A stretch of 64,000 nucleotides of DNA from Phycisphaerales bacterium (GTDB lineage: Bacteria; Planctomycetota; Phycisphaerae; UBA1845; UTPLA1): the NCBI GenBank assembly GCA_022360095.1, contig JAKSDK010000801.1, positions 143,070-207,069 of the forward strand. The letters run 5' to 3'. Under the pieces are notes generated by a model. That model was given only the letters and a program-made list of their open reading frames with translations. It made no database searches and was not told the origin of the DNA. Every line of letters begins with the position of its first letter. Position 1 is the stretch's first letter. Shown one piece after another: positions 52,664-61,616 of this stretch. The translations under genes were made by a program, and so were the position numbers.

Positions 52664-54961
52664 ATGACGAAACTCAGAGACGAACGAGCCACGCCCTCCC
52701 TGCTTGACGTGCCCGAAGTCCGCACGGCGCGTGTTGCCCGTGTCGCCCTGTTGCGACCAATTGACAAAACATACAATTACATCATCCCCGACGAGCTCGC
52801 CGACAGCATCCAACCCGGCCGGCGCGTCACCGTGCCCTTTGGCCGTAACGACAAACCTTCTCAGGCGTTTTGCCTCTCCGTCAGCGACGAACCTTGGGAA
52901 TCGACGCTCAAGCCTGTGCTCGACCTTGTTGACGACGAGCCGTTGCTGAACGAGAAGATGCTCGAACTTGGCCGATGGATGTCGCGATACTATGCCGCCC
53001 ACCTTGGTCGCACGCTCGACCTGATGGTCCCGGCAGCCACCAAACGCCGAGCCGGACGCCGCAAGGTCAAGTACGCCGTCTTGACGAATCTCCCCGGTCG
53101 TAAGGAAGAGCAAGAGAAGGCTGATCAAAAGCTAACCAAGAAACAGAACGACGTCTTGAATGTGCTGAATAATGCCAACGGACGCTTGGCGACGGCCGAC
53201 CTTTGCCGGGCTGCCGCCTGCACCGATGCCGTTCTTAAAACACTCGAAAAAAAAGGGGGGCTCACCTTCGAAACCCGGCTCGAGACGGTTGACCCCGTCG
53301 AGCCTGACGTTCAGCGTGTGGAGCCCAAATTCGAGCTTAACACCGACCAGAAAGCCGCCATCGATCAGATCACCCGGGTGGTCACAAACCGTGCGTTTTC
53401 GGTTCAGGTCCTCTACGGCGTCACAGGCAGCGGCAAGACCGAAATCTACGTCCATGCCATTCGACGTGCACTGGCCGAAGGCCGCCAGGCCATCATGCTT
53501 GTCCCTGAAATAGCCCTCACAACGCAAACAATCCGCCGCCTGCAAGAGCGCTTCGAGCGTGTCGCCACGATCCACAGCGGCCTCACCGACGTTCAGCGGT
53601 CGCGCACATGGAGCGCCGTAGCCTCCGGTGTCATCCCTGTGGTCATTGGCACGCGCAGCGCGGTATTCGCCCCGTGTCCCAACCTGGGTCTCATCATCGT
53701 CGACGAAGAGGCAGAACCCAGTTACAAAAGTCAGGCCGCGCCTCGCTATCACACGCGAGACGTCGCCGTCAAACGCGGGCATCTCGAAAACATCCCCGTC
53801 GTCCTCGGCTCCGCCACACCGTCGCTCGAAACGTGGAACAACCTTCAAAACCGAAAGCACTATCATCTCATTCGCCTCCCGCGGCGCGTTCGCGACCTGC
53901 CCATGCCCATGGTCCATCTCGTCGACATGCGTATGGAGCACAAGGCCCGCAGAGGTGTGCATCTGCTTTCACGCGCAATGGAGTCACACCTCGAAGAGGT
54001 GCTCCAACGCGATGAGCAGGCTGTCCTGCTCCTCAATCGCCGCGGCTTCGCCAGCTATTTGCATTGCCCTCGATGTCAGACGGTCGTTGTGTGCCCCCAC
54101 TGTTCTGTTCATATGGTTTTTCATGCCACGACGGAACTTGCTCACTGCCACTACTGCCACGCAAAACTCGCCGTCCCGAATCGATGCAAGTCCTCCGGTT
54201 GCGGTGGCACGCTCGTTCGCTTCGGCATGGGCACGCAACGCGTTGAGGCCGAACTTCGCGAGAAGTTCCCCGACGCAAAGCTCCGCCGTATCGATGCCGA
54301 CACGATGAACAGCGCCTCTGACTATGCCGACCTGCTCGGCGCCTTCGAACGCAAGGAGTTTGATTTTCTCATCGGCACCCAAATGATCGCGAAGGGACTC
54401 GATTTTCCGTTCGTCTCTTTTGTCGGGGTCATCAGCGCGGACACGGCCCTTGCCCTTGACGACTTTCGCAGTGAGGAGCGAACTTTCCAACTCGTCCTCC
54501 AGGTCGCCGGCCGGAGCGGGCGCGGCGAGACATCCGGCCACGTCGTCGTTCAGACCTTTGCCTCGGATACGGCGCCTATTCGCCATGCCGTTGAAGGTGA
54601 TTACGAAGGTTTTGCGAAATTGGAGCTGAACCGTCGCCACGAGTCCCGTTTACCGCCCTATACCCGGATGGTCCGCATTGTCCTTGCCGACGGACGCATG
54701 TCCAAACTGCGTACCGCCGCGGAATCTCTGGTTGACAAGATGCAAACGCTCCTGAGCAAACGCGGACTCCCCGCTCGCATCTTGGGCCCCTACCCGGCAG
54801 CCATCCCCCGCCTGCGCGATCGGTACCGCGATGAGATCCTCCTCATCTTCGACACGGGCACGACACTGATTGGAGCAATGGACCTCTTCAAAGACGAGGG
54901 TACACTAAGAGTAGGCGTCAAGAGCCTGATCGTTGACGTAGACCCTGTTTCATTGCAGTAA
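52664..54961 (+). CDS. priA: Primosomal protein N' (replication restart helicase PriA)
   Basis: 765 aa, full length. The Walker A G-V-T-G-S-G-K-T-E and D-E-E-A helicase motif II, S-A-T-P-S as motif III, and the eight Cys/His zinc sites (C-P-R-C ... C-P-H-C ... C-H-Y-C ... C-K-S-S-G-C) are all present. PriA restarts stalled replication forks. The N-terminal 3'-DNA-binding domain precedes these. The ATG lacks a strong Shine-Dalgarno site. Confidence 0.95.
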   Translation: MTKLRDERATPSLLDVPEVRTARVARVALLRPIDKTYNYIIPDELADSIQPGRRVTVPFGRNDKPSQAFCLSVSDEPWESTLKPVLDLVDDEPLLNEKMLELGRWMSRYYAAHLGRTLDLMVPAATKRRAGRRKVKYAVLTNLPGRKEEQEKADQKLTKKQNDVLNVLNNANGRLATADLCRAAACTDAVLKTLEKKGGLTFETRLETVDPVEPDVQRVEPKFELNTDQKAAIDQITRVVTNRAFSVQVLYGVTGSGKTEIYVHAIRRALAEGRQAIMLVPEIALTTQTIRRLQERFERVATIHSGLTDVQRSRTWSAVASGVIPVVIGTRSAVFAPCPNLGLIIVDEEAEPSYKSQAAPRYHTRDVAVKRGHLENIPVVLGSATPSLETWNNLQNRKHYHLIRLPRRVRDLPMPMVHLVDMRMEHKARRGVHLLSRAMESHLEEVLQRDEQAVLLLNRRGFASYLHCPRCQTVVVCPHCSVHMVFHATTELAHCHYCHAKLAVPNRCKSSGCGGTLVRFGMGTQRVEAELREKFPDAKLRRIDADTMNSASDYADLLGAFERKEFDFLIGTQMIAKGLDFPFVSFVGVISADTALALDDFRSEERTFQLVLQVAGRSGRGETSGHVVVQTFASDTAPIRHAVEGDYEGFAKLELNRRHESRLPPYTRMVRIVLADGRMSKLRTAAESLVDKMQTLLSKRGLPARILGPYPAAIPRLRDRYRDEILLIFDTGTTLIGAMDLFKDEGTLRVGVKSLIVDVDPVSLQ

Positions 54962-54987
54962 TAACGCTTGACGCCCTGTGGTCATTC

Positions 54988-55860
54988 ATGTTTGTCACCG
55001 ATTCCATCACAATCGACCGGCCCTTTCGCGATCGACTTCGCGAGGCGAAGCTTGACCGTGTCGCGGCAGTGCTGGCCTGCGTCGGCAATCAACTTGCTGC
55101 ATGGAGCCGTACCGGTGACACGATTCGATATGATCTTGACGGTAACAGGGCATTCTACATCAAGCGATATCACTATCCCCGATGGAAGCAGCGTTTTCGA
55201 GCCATGTTTCGAGGGACATTCTTCAAAGCCAGCCGAGCACGAAACGAATATCGGGCACTAAGGCGGATGCGGCAACTCGGCATTCAGGCCGTTCGCCCCG
55301 TGGCCTACGGCGAACGCCGCCTTTGTCACTTTCTGCGGAGTTGCTTCCTGATCACGGAAGCCGTTCCGGATGCGATGCCGCTTTCATCGTTCATTCAGAC
55401 TTTCGGCAAGCACCGAGGTTCCGCTCAGGCGGTTCGCCTCCGACGCGAGATTTTGATATCACTCGCCCGGCAGGTTCGACACATGCACCATGCCGGTTTC
55501 GTCCATCGCGATCTGTTTTGGCGAAACGTGCTGATCCGCTCGCTGCCGGGTGACCGATTCGAGTTTTACTTCCTGGACGCCTCTGTCGGCCAGCGAATCC
55601 GCCTCCCCCAACGACGACAGGACAAAATCGTCCATGACATCGCCTCCATGGGCGCGCTGGCCCCACATTTTTGCTCAAAGGCGGATCAGCTCCGATTTCT
55701 GCTCGAGTATCTCGAAACCGACAAACTGGCTGAGGAGCACCGAAAGTGGCTACGCCGGGTCCAAACCCAATCAGACCGTCTACAGCAAACCGAACTCGAG
55801 CGCCTGCGGCGCGGGGCCGTGTTCAATCCACCCATGCACGAGGCCACCGGCACACTATGA
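54988..55860 (+). CDS. WaaP/Kdo-kinase-like lipopolysaccharide kinase
   Basis: 290 aa. The protein-kinase-like fold is seen in the catalytic H-R-D-L-F-W-R-N-V-L (H-x-D-x-x-x-x-N) at about 171-180 and the F-L-D-A metal site about 15 residues later. The N-terminal F-Y-I-K-R-Y-H-Y ATP site has the conserved Lys. WaaP-type enzymes phosphorylate lipopolysaccharide inner-core sugars on the inner leaflet. The gene is 26 bp after priA and first of three such genes. Confidence 0.87.
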   Translation: MFVTDSITIDRPFRDRLREAKLDRVAAVLACVGNQLAAWSRTGDTIRYDLDGNRAFYIKRYHYPRWKQRFRAMFRGTFFKASRARNEYRALRRMRQLGIQAVRPVAYGERRLCHFLRSCFLITEAVPDAMPLSSFIQTFGKHRGSAQAVRLRREILISLARQVRHMHHAGFVHRDLFWRNVLIRSLPGDRFEFYFLDASVGQRIRLPQRRQDKIVHDIASMGALAPHFCSKADQLRFLLEYLETDKLAEEHRKWLRRVQTQSDRLQQTELERLRRGAVFNPPMHEATGTL

Positions 55861-55887
55861 TGAATCTTATGAGGCAAACCGCAAGCG

Positions 55888-56718
55888 ATGCCCGACCGAC
55901 TCACGATCCTTAAGCCCGGCATGCAATCCACCTTGGAGAGCGGAGGCTTCCGTGTCTATGAAGATTACGTCTCAACCATGAAAGGGGACGTTGTCAGCCG
56001 AAGCGGTACGACCGAAACGCGCCGCCTGGTTCTCAACGAGACCGTGCCGGCATGCTCGCTTTTTCTCAAAATCTATCGATATCAAGGTCGGAATCGGCGA
56101 TCGTTTTTGCGCCGAGATAAGTGTCGGCTCGAAGCCCGAAACTATCAGATCCTTCGCGGGCATTGCCGAGTCAACGTTCCCGACGTGATCGCCCACGGCT
56201 GCCGGCGCGCTCGATGCCGACTTGTCGATGCCTTTATCCTGACGCGCGGCGTTCCGAATGCCGTGCCGATGTCGGAATACTTCACCAGGCGATGGCAGGC
56301 GCCCGGGCCCGTGCCGGACGATCCGTTACGAAAATACCTTCTGACCGAGACCGCGAGCATGCTGGCCCGCATGCATTCGGCCGGTTTCTTCCACATCGAC
56401 CTGCAATGGCGAAATCTCCTTGTCTCGGACGACGGCAGCTCACGACCGTCCATTTTTGTGATTGATTCGGCAAGGGGTGAACTTCGCAAATGGCCTGTTC
56501 ATCAGGCGCATGGGCGCTTGCGCGATCTTTCCAGTCTATTCAAAGAGGCGAGATTTCATCTCACGCGATGTGAGCTGTTCCGGTGGTTCCGCCAATATCT
56601 AGGGGTCCCAAAATTAAGTGATGAACACAAGGCCATGATTCGGACGATTCAACAGGATCGTCTCCTCAAGGACGAAGGAAACGGCAAGGCAACAAAGCGC
56701 CCAGACATCGAGACATGA
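55888..56718 (+). CDS. WaaP-like lipopolysaccharide kinase
   Basis: 276 aa. The catalytic loop is H-I-D-L-Q-W-R-N-L-L, with Ile in place of the usual Arg of H-R-D, followed by V-I-D-S-A. The ATP-site Lys is in L-F-L-K-I-Y-R-Y. It overlaps the third kinase gene by 4 bp (ATGA), so translation is coupled. It probably phosphorylates a core sugar. Confidence 0.85.
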   Translation: MPDRLTILKPGMQSTLESGGFRVYEDYVSTMKGDVVSRSGTTETRRLVLNETVPACSLFLKIYRYQGRNRRSFLRRDKCRLEARNYQILRGHCRVNVPDVIAHGCRRARCRLVDAFILTRGVPNAVPMSEYFTRRWQAPGPVPDDPLRKYLLTETASMLARMHSAGFFHIDLQWRNLLVSDDGSSRPSIFVIDSARGELRKWPVHQAHGRLRDLSSLFKEARFHLTRCELFRWFRQYLGVPKLSDEHKAMIRTIQQDRLLKDEGNGKATKRPDIET

Positions 56719-58490
56719 CACGAACCATTCTGGAAACGGTCCCGGCGTATGCGGATGCCCTTGGTGCGTCAGGTTTGACGGACTTCGACGCTTTCATGAG
56801 CGTTCGAGGCGGACCACCGGTCAGCCGGCATAAACATCGCGAGACCATCCCGCTGGATCTGACGGTCAACGGAGAAACGATTTCACTATTTCTCAAGCGA
56901 GACTTCAAAGTCGCGCCAAAACATGCCTTTTGGCCCTTGTTTCGAAAGCGACCTGTTTATTCTCAACCGGCCCACGAATGGCGAATGTGCCGGGAATTGG
57001 CGCGCGCGGGGCTCCCTGCCATGACGGCCGTGGCGTATGGGGAGCGACGGCGATTCGGCATGCCGGCACAGGCCTTCGTCCTCGTCGAAGCCGTACCGAT
57101 GCGATTCACATTGGAAAACTGGCTGGTGCCCGGGATTCCCAAACCGGATTTGATCTCGCCGAGCTTGATCAAACGGCTTTTCTATGAAGTGGGCTTCCTC
57201 GTCGGACGTCTTCATCAAGCGGGATTTGACTGGCTCGACTTGAGCGCCAAACACATTTATGCGGCACCGAAGGAAGTAGATTGCGGATCACGCGCATTTA
57301 AATGGAACTTCCGGCTGATTGACCTTGAAAGGATTCGACAAGCTCGTCCAATTTTCACGGATAACGACAGACTTGCTTTGCCAGCGCTTCCACGCGGACT
57401 TGAAGTGCTGCTTTGCCGCTTGCTCGAGAGTCTAAGTCCATTGCCCGTTAAGATTGGTAACTTCTGGCGTCTCTGGTCCGGCCTTTGTCATGGAGCCGGC
57501 CTGTATTCGAAGCCTCGCGGAACGGCCGGCCGAATGAGATATTCACTAAGCCCTCAGGCGCTCATCGGGTTCGGCTTGCTGCCGCGTCCGCGTTTGCCGG
57601 ACGATTATGAACACCCGCGCGCAACCCCGATGCATAAGCGGGGGCGAATGTTCGTGAAAGACCGGATGACACCGGCGCTTCGCTCCGCCGGAATCCAGGA
57701 CTTTGACGATGTTTTTAGATACGAAGGCGAACAACTGTGGAAGCCGGGGCTCGATTCCTATCGAAACCGAATTCGAATGGTGATTTCCAACGGTCGAGGC
57801 CATACCAATAAGTTTTACCTGAAGCGGTATCTCCATCCGCCATTGAAGGCACAGCTCCAACGCATCCGCGAATGCGGCTCAAAAAAAAGCACGGGCTGGC
57901 GCGAAATTCACTTCGCCAAACATCTCCTCCGGCTCGGAATCCCGACGATGCGCGGGGTGGCCTACGGTCAGGAAATGAACGGTTTCTGGGAAGTCAAAAG
58001 CTTCGGCATCACGGAGGAAATCCAGGGGAGTTCCTTGGAGACCGTCATCAATGAAGCCGTTGCCGACGACGGCTGCATTCCGGGCTGGGAGGATCGAAAG
58101 GAGATCATTCGACAGCTCGGCTTGATCACGGGACATCTGCATCGACGGCGTTTTTTCCACCGCGACCTTTATCTTTGTCACGTATTTCTGAGCAGAAACA
58201 AGGACGGCGGCATCGTGCTGCGTCTGATCGACCTCGCCCGAATGATCACAAACCCCCGCCGCCCCGAACGATGGATCATCAAGGACCTGGCCGCGTTGGA
58301 CTACAGTGCCCAGTCACCACTGGTCACCCGAGCGGACCGGCTGCGTTTTCTGTATCATTATGATCCGAGACTGACCCAGCTGCCAAAACGGGCAAAGATG
58401 TTGGACTGGTTGACGGAGAAAGTTCGAAAACGAACGAGGCGAATGGCCCGGCATGATGCCAAACGAGCACAACGAGGAGAAGCGACTTGA
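56715..58490 (+). CDS. Double WaaP-like kinase (two kinase domains in one protein)
   Basis: 591 aa. Domain 1 (about 20-240) has S-L-F-L-K-R-D-F, a W-L-D-L catalytic loop (His-Arg replaced) and R-L-I-D-L-E-R. Domain 2 (about 300-570) has K-F-Y-L-K-R-Y, the intact H-R-D-L-Y-L-C-H and R-L-I-D-L-A-R. The first domain therefore keeps the Asp but has lost His-Arg, and its activity is uncertain. The start ATG is coupled to the upstream gene, and its stop overlaps the GT4 start (TTGA). Confidence 0.85.
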   Translation: MTRTILETVPAYADALGASGLTDFDAFMSVRGGPPVSRHKHRETIPLDLTVNGETISLFLKRDFKVAPKHAFWPLFRKRPVYSQPAHEWRMCRELARAGLPAMTAVAYGERRRFGMPAQAFVLVEAVPMRFTLENWLVPGIPKPDLISPSLIKRLFYEVGFLVGRLHQAGFDWLDLSAKHIYAAPKEVDCGSRAFKWNFRLIDLERIRQARPIFTDNDRLALPALPRGLEVLLCRLLESLSPLPVKIGNFWRLWSGLCHGAGLYSKPRGTAGRMRYSLSPQALIGFGLLPRPRLPDDYEHPRATPMHKRGRMFVKDRMTPALRSAGIQDFDDVFRYEGEQLWKPGLDSYRNRIRMVISNGRGHTNKFYLKRYLHPPLKAQLQRIRECGSKKSTGWREIHFAKHLLRLGIPTMRGVAYGQEMNGFWEVKSFGITEEIQGSSLETVINEAVADDGCIPGWEDRKEIIRQLGLITGHLHRRRFFHRDLYLCHVFLSRNKDGGIVLRLIDLARMITNPRRPERWIIKDLAALDYSAQSPLVTRADRLRFLYHYDPRLTQLPKRAKMLDWLTEKVRKRTRRMARHDAKRAQRGEAT

Positions 58491-59665
58491 AGATTGCGGT
58501 CGTCATCGAACGAACTGAAACCTGGCGAGGCGGCGCCGAGACCTCGACCCAGGAACTCTCCCAGCTTTTGACGCAACGCGGTCACGAAGTGCACTTGATC
58601 ACGACCACGAACTCCCAGTCGCGGCCGGACATCATCATGCACACGTTGCCTACCTCGAGTGTGTTGCGAGGTCGTCGTTCCGCGAGTTTTGCTCGTAAGG
58701 CCGCTGCTTTCCTGAAGGAACATTCCTTCGACATCGTGCATTCGATCTCTCCGCTGCCCTGTGCCGACGTGTATCAACCTCGCAGCGGCCTGTTACGTGA
58801 AACGATGGCGCGAAATGTCGCAACACGGTCGACCGCCTCACGTCGCTTGCTCAAGCGGGCCATGCTGGCGATGAACGTCAAGCAACGCGCACTTTTGGAT
58901 CTGGAGCGCCAGGTTTTTCGCCCTGAGGGCCCGATGATCGTCGCGGTCTCCGATTACGTCGCCCGGCAATGCCAGAGACTCTACGAAGCTCCCGAATCGA
59001 GAATACGTGTGGTCTTCAACGGTGTGAATCTTCAAACCCTCCGGCCGGAGGAGCAGCGTGAGCTGCGAACCACGATCAGAGAAGAACACCGTCTCACGGA
59101 TGATACGCTGCTTCTCCTGTTCATGGCCCACAACTTTCGGCTCAAGGGCCTGCATCCACTGATTGAAATGGCTTCGCGTTTGCTGGTTTCGGGTTTCGCG
59201 CGGTTTCATTTATTGGTGGTCGGTCGTGACAACGTCGTGCCCTTTCAAAAGCGCGTGAATGCTCTCGGGCTAAAGGAACACGTCACCTTCACCGGTCCGA
59301 CCCAACGTTCCACGTCCTTTTTCGCCGGCGCGGATATTTGTGTACACCCGACGTATTATGATCCCTGTAGTCGAGTCGTGCTTGAAGCCCTCTCGATGGG
59401 CGTGCCGACGGTCACCACCTCTTTCAACGGGGCCGCGGAAGTGATCCGTGACGGGTATGAAGGCTTTGTGATCAAGACCCCGGACGACGTCGGTCTCTGG
59501 GCACGACGGATCGAAGACCTCGCTTCGCCGGAGTTGCGCAGGAGCATGTCCGAAAACGCCTTGAAACTGCGAGACCGCATCAGTATGACTCGACACGTCG
59601 AGGAGCTTGACAAAGTCTTCAACGAAATTGCAGATCGGAAACGGTGCCGTGCCGTCAAGGCGTAG
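58487..59665 (+). CDS. Family 4 glycosyltransferase, LPS core type
   Basis: 392 aa with a TTG start that overlaps the previous stop (TTGA); GAGGAG at about 6 nt decides it. The GT-B fold has an N-terminal E-x-x-R-G-G-A-E-T-S-T-Q-E-L motif. The C-terminal Glycos_transf_1 domain has E-A-L-S-M-G-V-P-T-V-T-T near residue 302. Such enzymes add hexoses or heptoses to lipopolysaccharide cores. It follows kinase genes, which suggests the same pathway. Confidence 0.9.
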   Translation: MKIAVVIERTETWRGGAETSTQELSQLLTQRGHEVHLITTTNSQSRPDIIMHTLPTSSVLRGRRSASFARKAAAFLKEHSFDIVHSISPLPCADVYQPRSGLLRETMARNVATRSTASRRLLKRAMLAMNVKQRALLDLERQVFRPEGPMIVAVSDYVARQCQRLYEAPESRIRVVFNGVNLQTLRPEEQRELRTTIREEHRLTDDTLLLLFMAHNFRLKGLHPLIEMASRLLVSGFARFHLLVVGRDNVVPFQKRVNALGLKEHVTFTGPTQRSTSFFAGADICVHPTYYDPCSRVVLEALSMGVPTVTTSFNGAAEVIRDGYEGFVIKTPDDVGLWARRIEDLASPELRRSMSENALKLRDRISMTRHVEELDKVFNEIADRKRCRAVKA

Positions 59666-59704
59666 CGCTGTCTGACTAGAGAAGGGCGCAGGAGCGGTTA
59701 GTCG

Positions 59705-60502
59705 ATGTTCGGGCGACTGTTTGGAAAATCCAGGAAAGCGAGCCCCGCTTCAGCAAAAAAGGAACTGCCCATCGACCAAGCCACGATCGGTCTATGCTTC
59801 GACTTCCAACGCGGTATTGACTACAGCAGCGAATACCTGACGGACGTCGGGCTCGATTGCATCCTGCAAACACTGCGGACACATGGACTTCGGGCCACCT
59901 TCAACTGCTCGGCCAAACTTTGCGAGTCGGCGCCGGACCACCTGAGTAAGATTGCAGAAGCCGGCCATGAAATCAGCGCCTTGGGCTACGCCGATGAATC
60001 GCCTCGTGATCTGTCCGAAGACGCGATCAAGCAGTTGGTATACACCTGTCGGTCCGAATTTGCCAAGCGCGGTTTGCATCCGATTGGATTCAGATCTCCA
60101 CATTCGCATTGGGACAATCGTCTTTGCCGGGAACTCGCGCGACAAAAGTTCATTTACAATGCCGAACACGACCACGCAAAGTGCCCCTACGTGTTGGTGC
60201 CGGGTTCCCCGCCACTGGTTCGCATTCCCGTCCGCACGGACGATCGTGGACTCCGGCGAAGCGAAGACACTTACGATGCAACAGTGTCAAAACACCTGCG
60301 AGCTGTCCGCAAGGCGATACAACATCGATACTTCGTCACAATCTGCTTTCATCCGTGGATTCTCGCGGAAGACATGGAGCGCATGGAGCACTGGCAGTCT
60401 TGGCTGAACTTTGGGGTGAAAGCGGGCGCGAAGATGATCCCTTTGCAAGATGCGCTCCCGAACGAGTATCGACTGAATGAAATAGAGACCAATCGCTCCT
60501 GA
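59705..60502 (+). CDS. Polysaccharide deacetylase family protein
   Basis: 265 aa. The NodB fold starts I-G-L-C-F-D-F (the Asp matching the TFDDG position). G-H-E-I-S replaces the usual H-x-x-x-H metal motif. F-R-S-P-H-S-H and C-F-H-P-W follow near the end. The changed metal motif resembles members that act on envelope glycans. AGGAG about 11 nt upstream of the ATG. Substrate unknown. Confidence 0.86.
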   Translation: MFGRLFGKSRKASPASAKKELPIDQATIGLCFDFQRGIDYSSEYLTDVGLDCILQTLRTHGLRATFNCSAKLCESAPDHLSKIAEAGHEISALGYADESPRDLSEDAIKQLVYTCRSEFAKRGLHPIGFRSPHSHWDNRLCRELARQKFIYNAEHDHAKCPYVLVPGSPPLVRIPVRTDDRGLRRSEDTYDATVSKHLRAVRKAIQHRYFVTICFHPWILAEDMERMEHWQSWLNFGVKAGAKMIPLQDALPNEYRLNEIETNRS

Positions 60503-60518
60503 GATCGCCACTTGGGTC

Positions 60519-61199
60519 ATGGATCATATGTCATTTAGCTGGCAAATCGTGGCTTTGTTTTTCGTGTCCTATCTGATCGGTGGCATTCCATTCGGCCTGA
60601 TCGTCTCGCGTATCAAAGGGATCGATATTCGGCGACACGGCAGCGGCAACTACGGTGCCACCAACGTCGGACGTGTCCTTGGGCGCAAATGGGGTGTTCT
60701 CGTCCTATCCCTCGACGCGATCAAAGGCGGCCTGACATCCGTCGGAGCAATGATGTTTCTGCAATCCGGACATCATCATCATGAGATCGAACAGGTGCAA
60801 CGCGATTTCATATGGTTAGGGACCGGACTCTGCTGTGTGATCGGGAACATCGCACCGGCCTATTTGAGATTCAAGGGAGGTAAAGGCGTCGCCACGACGC
60901 TGGGCGTCATTCTCGGAATCTGGCCTTATTTGACGCTTCCGGCACTGGCCACAACCCTGGTTTGGACCGTGGTGGTGATGCTCAGCCGTTATGTGTCCCT
61001 TGGGTCCATTGTTGCCGCGGGGGTTCTTCCGCTTGCGTTTCTCTTGATCTCGCGACTGAAAGAATGGCCACTGAAAGATCACTATCCGTTATTGGGTCTT
61101 ACGCTGGTCGTCGGGGCGATGATTCTCGTGCGGCATCGGAGCAATATCGGCCGCTTGCTGGCAGGGACGGAAAACAGAATTGGCGAGGCCAAATCCTGA
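60519..61199 (+). CDS. plsY: Glycerol-3-phosphate acyltransferase PlsY
   Basis: 226 aa. Five or more hydrophobic segments and the PlsY motifs G-S-G-N-Y-G-A-T-N-V-G-R and F-K-G-G-K-G-V-A-T are complete. PlsY transfers an acyl group from acyl phosphate to glycerol-3-phosphate in phospholipid synthesis. An ATG at 60528 is an alternative start. Sixteen bp follow the deacetylase. Confidence 0.94.
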   Translation: MDHMSFSWQIVALFFVSYLIGGIPFGLIVSRIKGIDIRRHGSGNYGATNVGRVLGRKWGVLVLSLDAIKGGLTSVGAMMFLQSGHHHHEIEQVQRDFIWLGTGLCCVIGNIAPAYLRFKGGKGVATTLGVILGIWPYLTLPALATTLVWTVVVMLSRYVSLGSIVAAGVLPLAFLLISRLKEWPLKDHYPLLGLTLVVGAMILVRHRSNIGRLLAGTENRIGEAKS

Positions 61200-61616
61200 C
61201 ATCCGGACCGAAAAGCACGAATGCTCCGATTTGGGGCGGTCCGGGTCGGCCTTTGGAGCGCAACAGCGGTTTCATACGATACCGGGCATGCCGACACGGT
61301 TTTCGGATGTCGCCACCTGCCTTCTCCAACCTTGATTGCACCGTTCAGGCGACGTAGACTCCTTTGTACAATAAGCCTCTCTGCAGGTGCGCTGGCTCAC
61401 CTCGCAATCAGATGCACGACGAGAGGCACGGGGGCTACATTAGTTGTCATCAGGAAGCATGGGGGAAGACAGAATCTCGCAGTCTATCCTGAGTCCGACT
61501 CATCCATGATACAGCTCTCGCCACGCGGTCGCAGTTCGTGTCGCTCGGCGCCGGTTGTGCACAAAAAGGGCTCAGGGAGATCGTAACCTCTAAGGCGAGA
61601 GGATGGAGACATAGTG
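61200..61616. other. 417-bp intergenic interval before the large secreted protein
   Basis: No gene is visible. CTCTCGCC (61515-61522) is inverted as GGCGAGAG (61594-61601), next to the G-G-A-T-G-G-A-G ribosome site of the following gene. This could mask the ribosome site, but the pairing distance is long and the case is weak. Confidence 0.5.
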
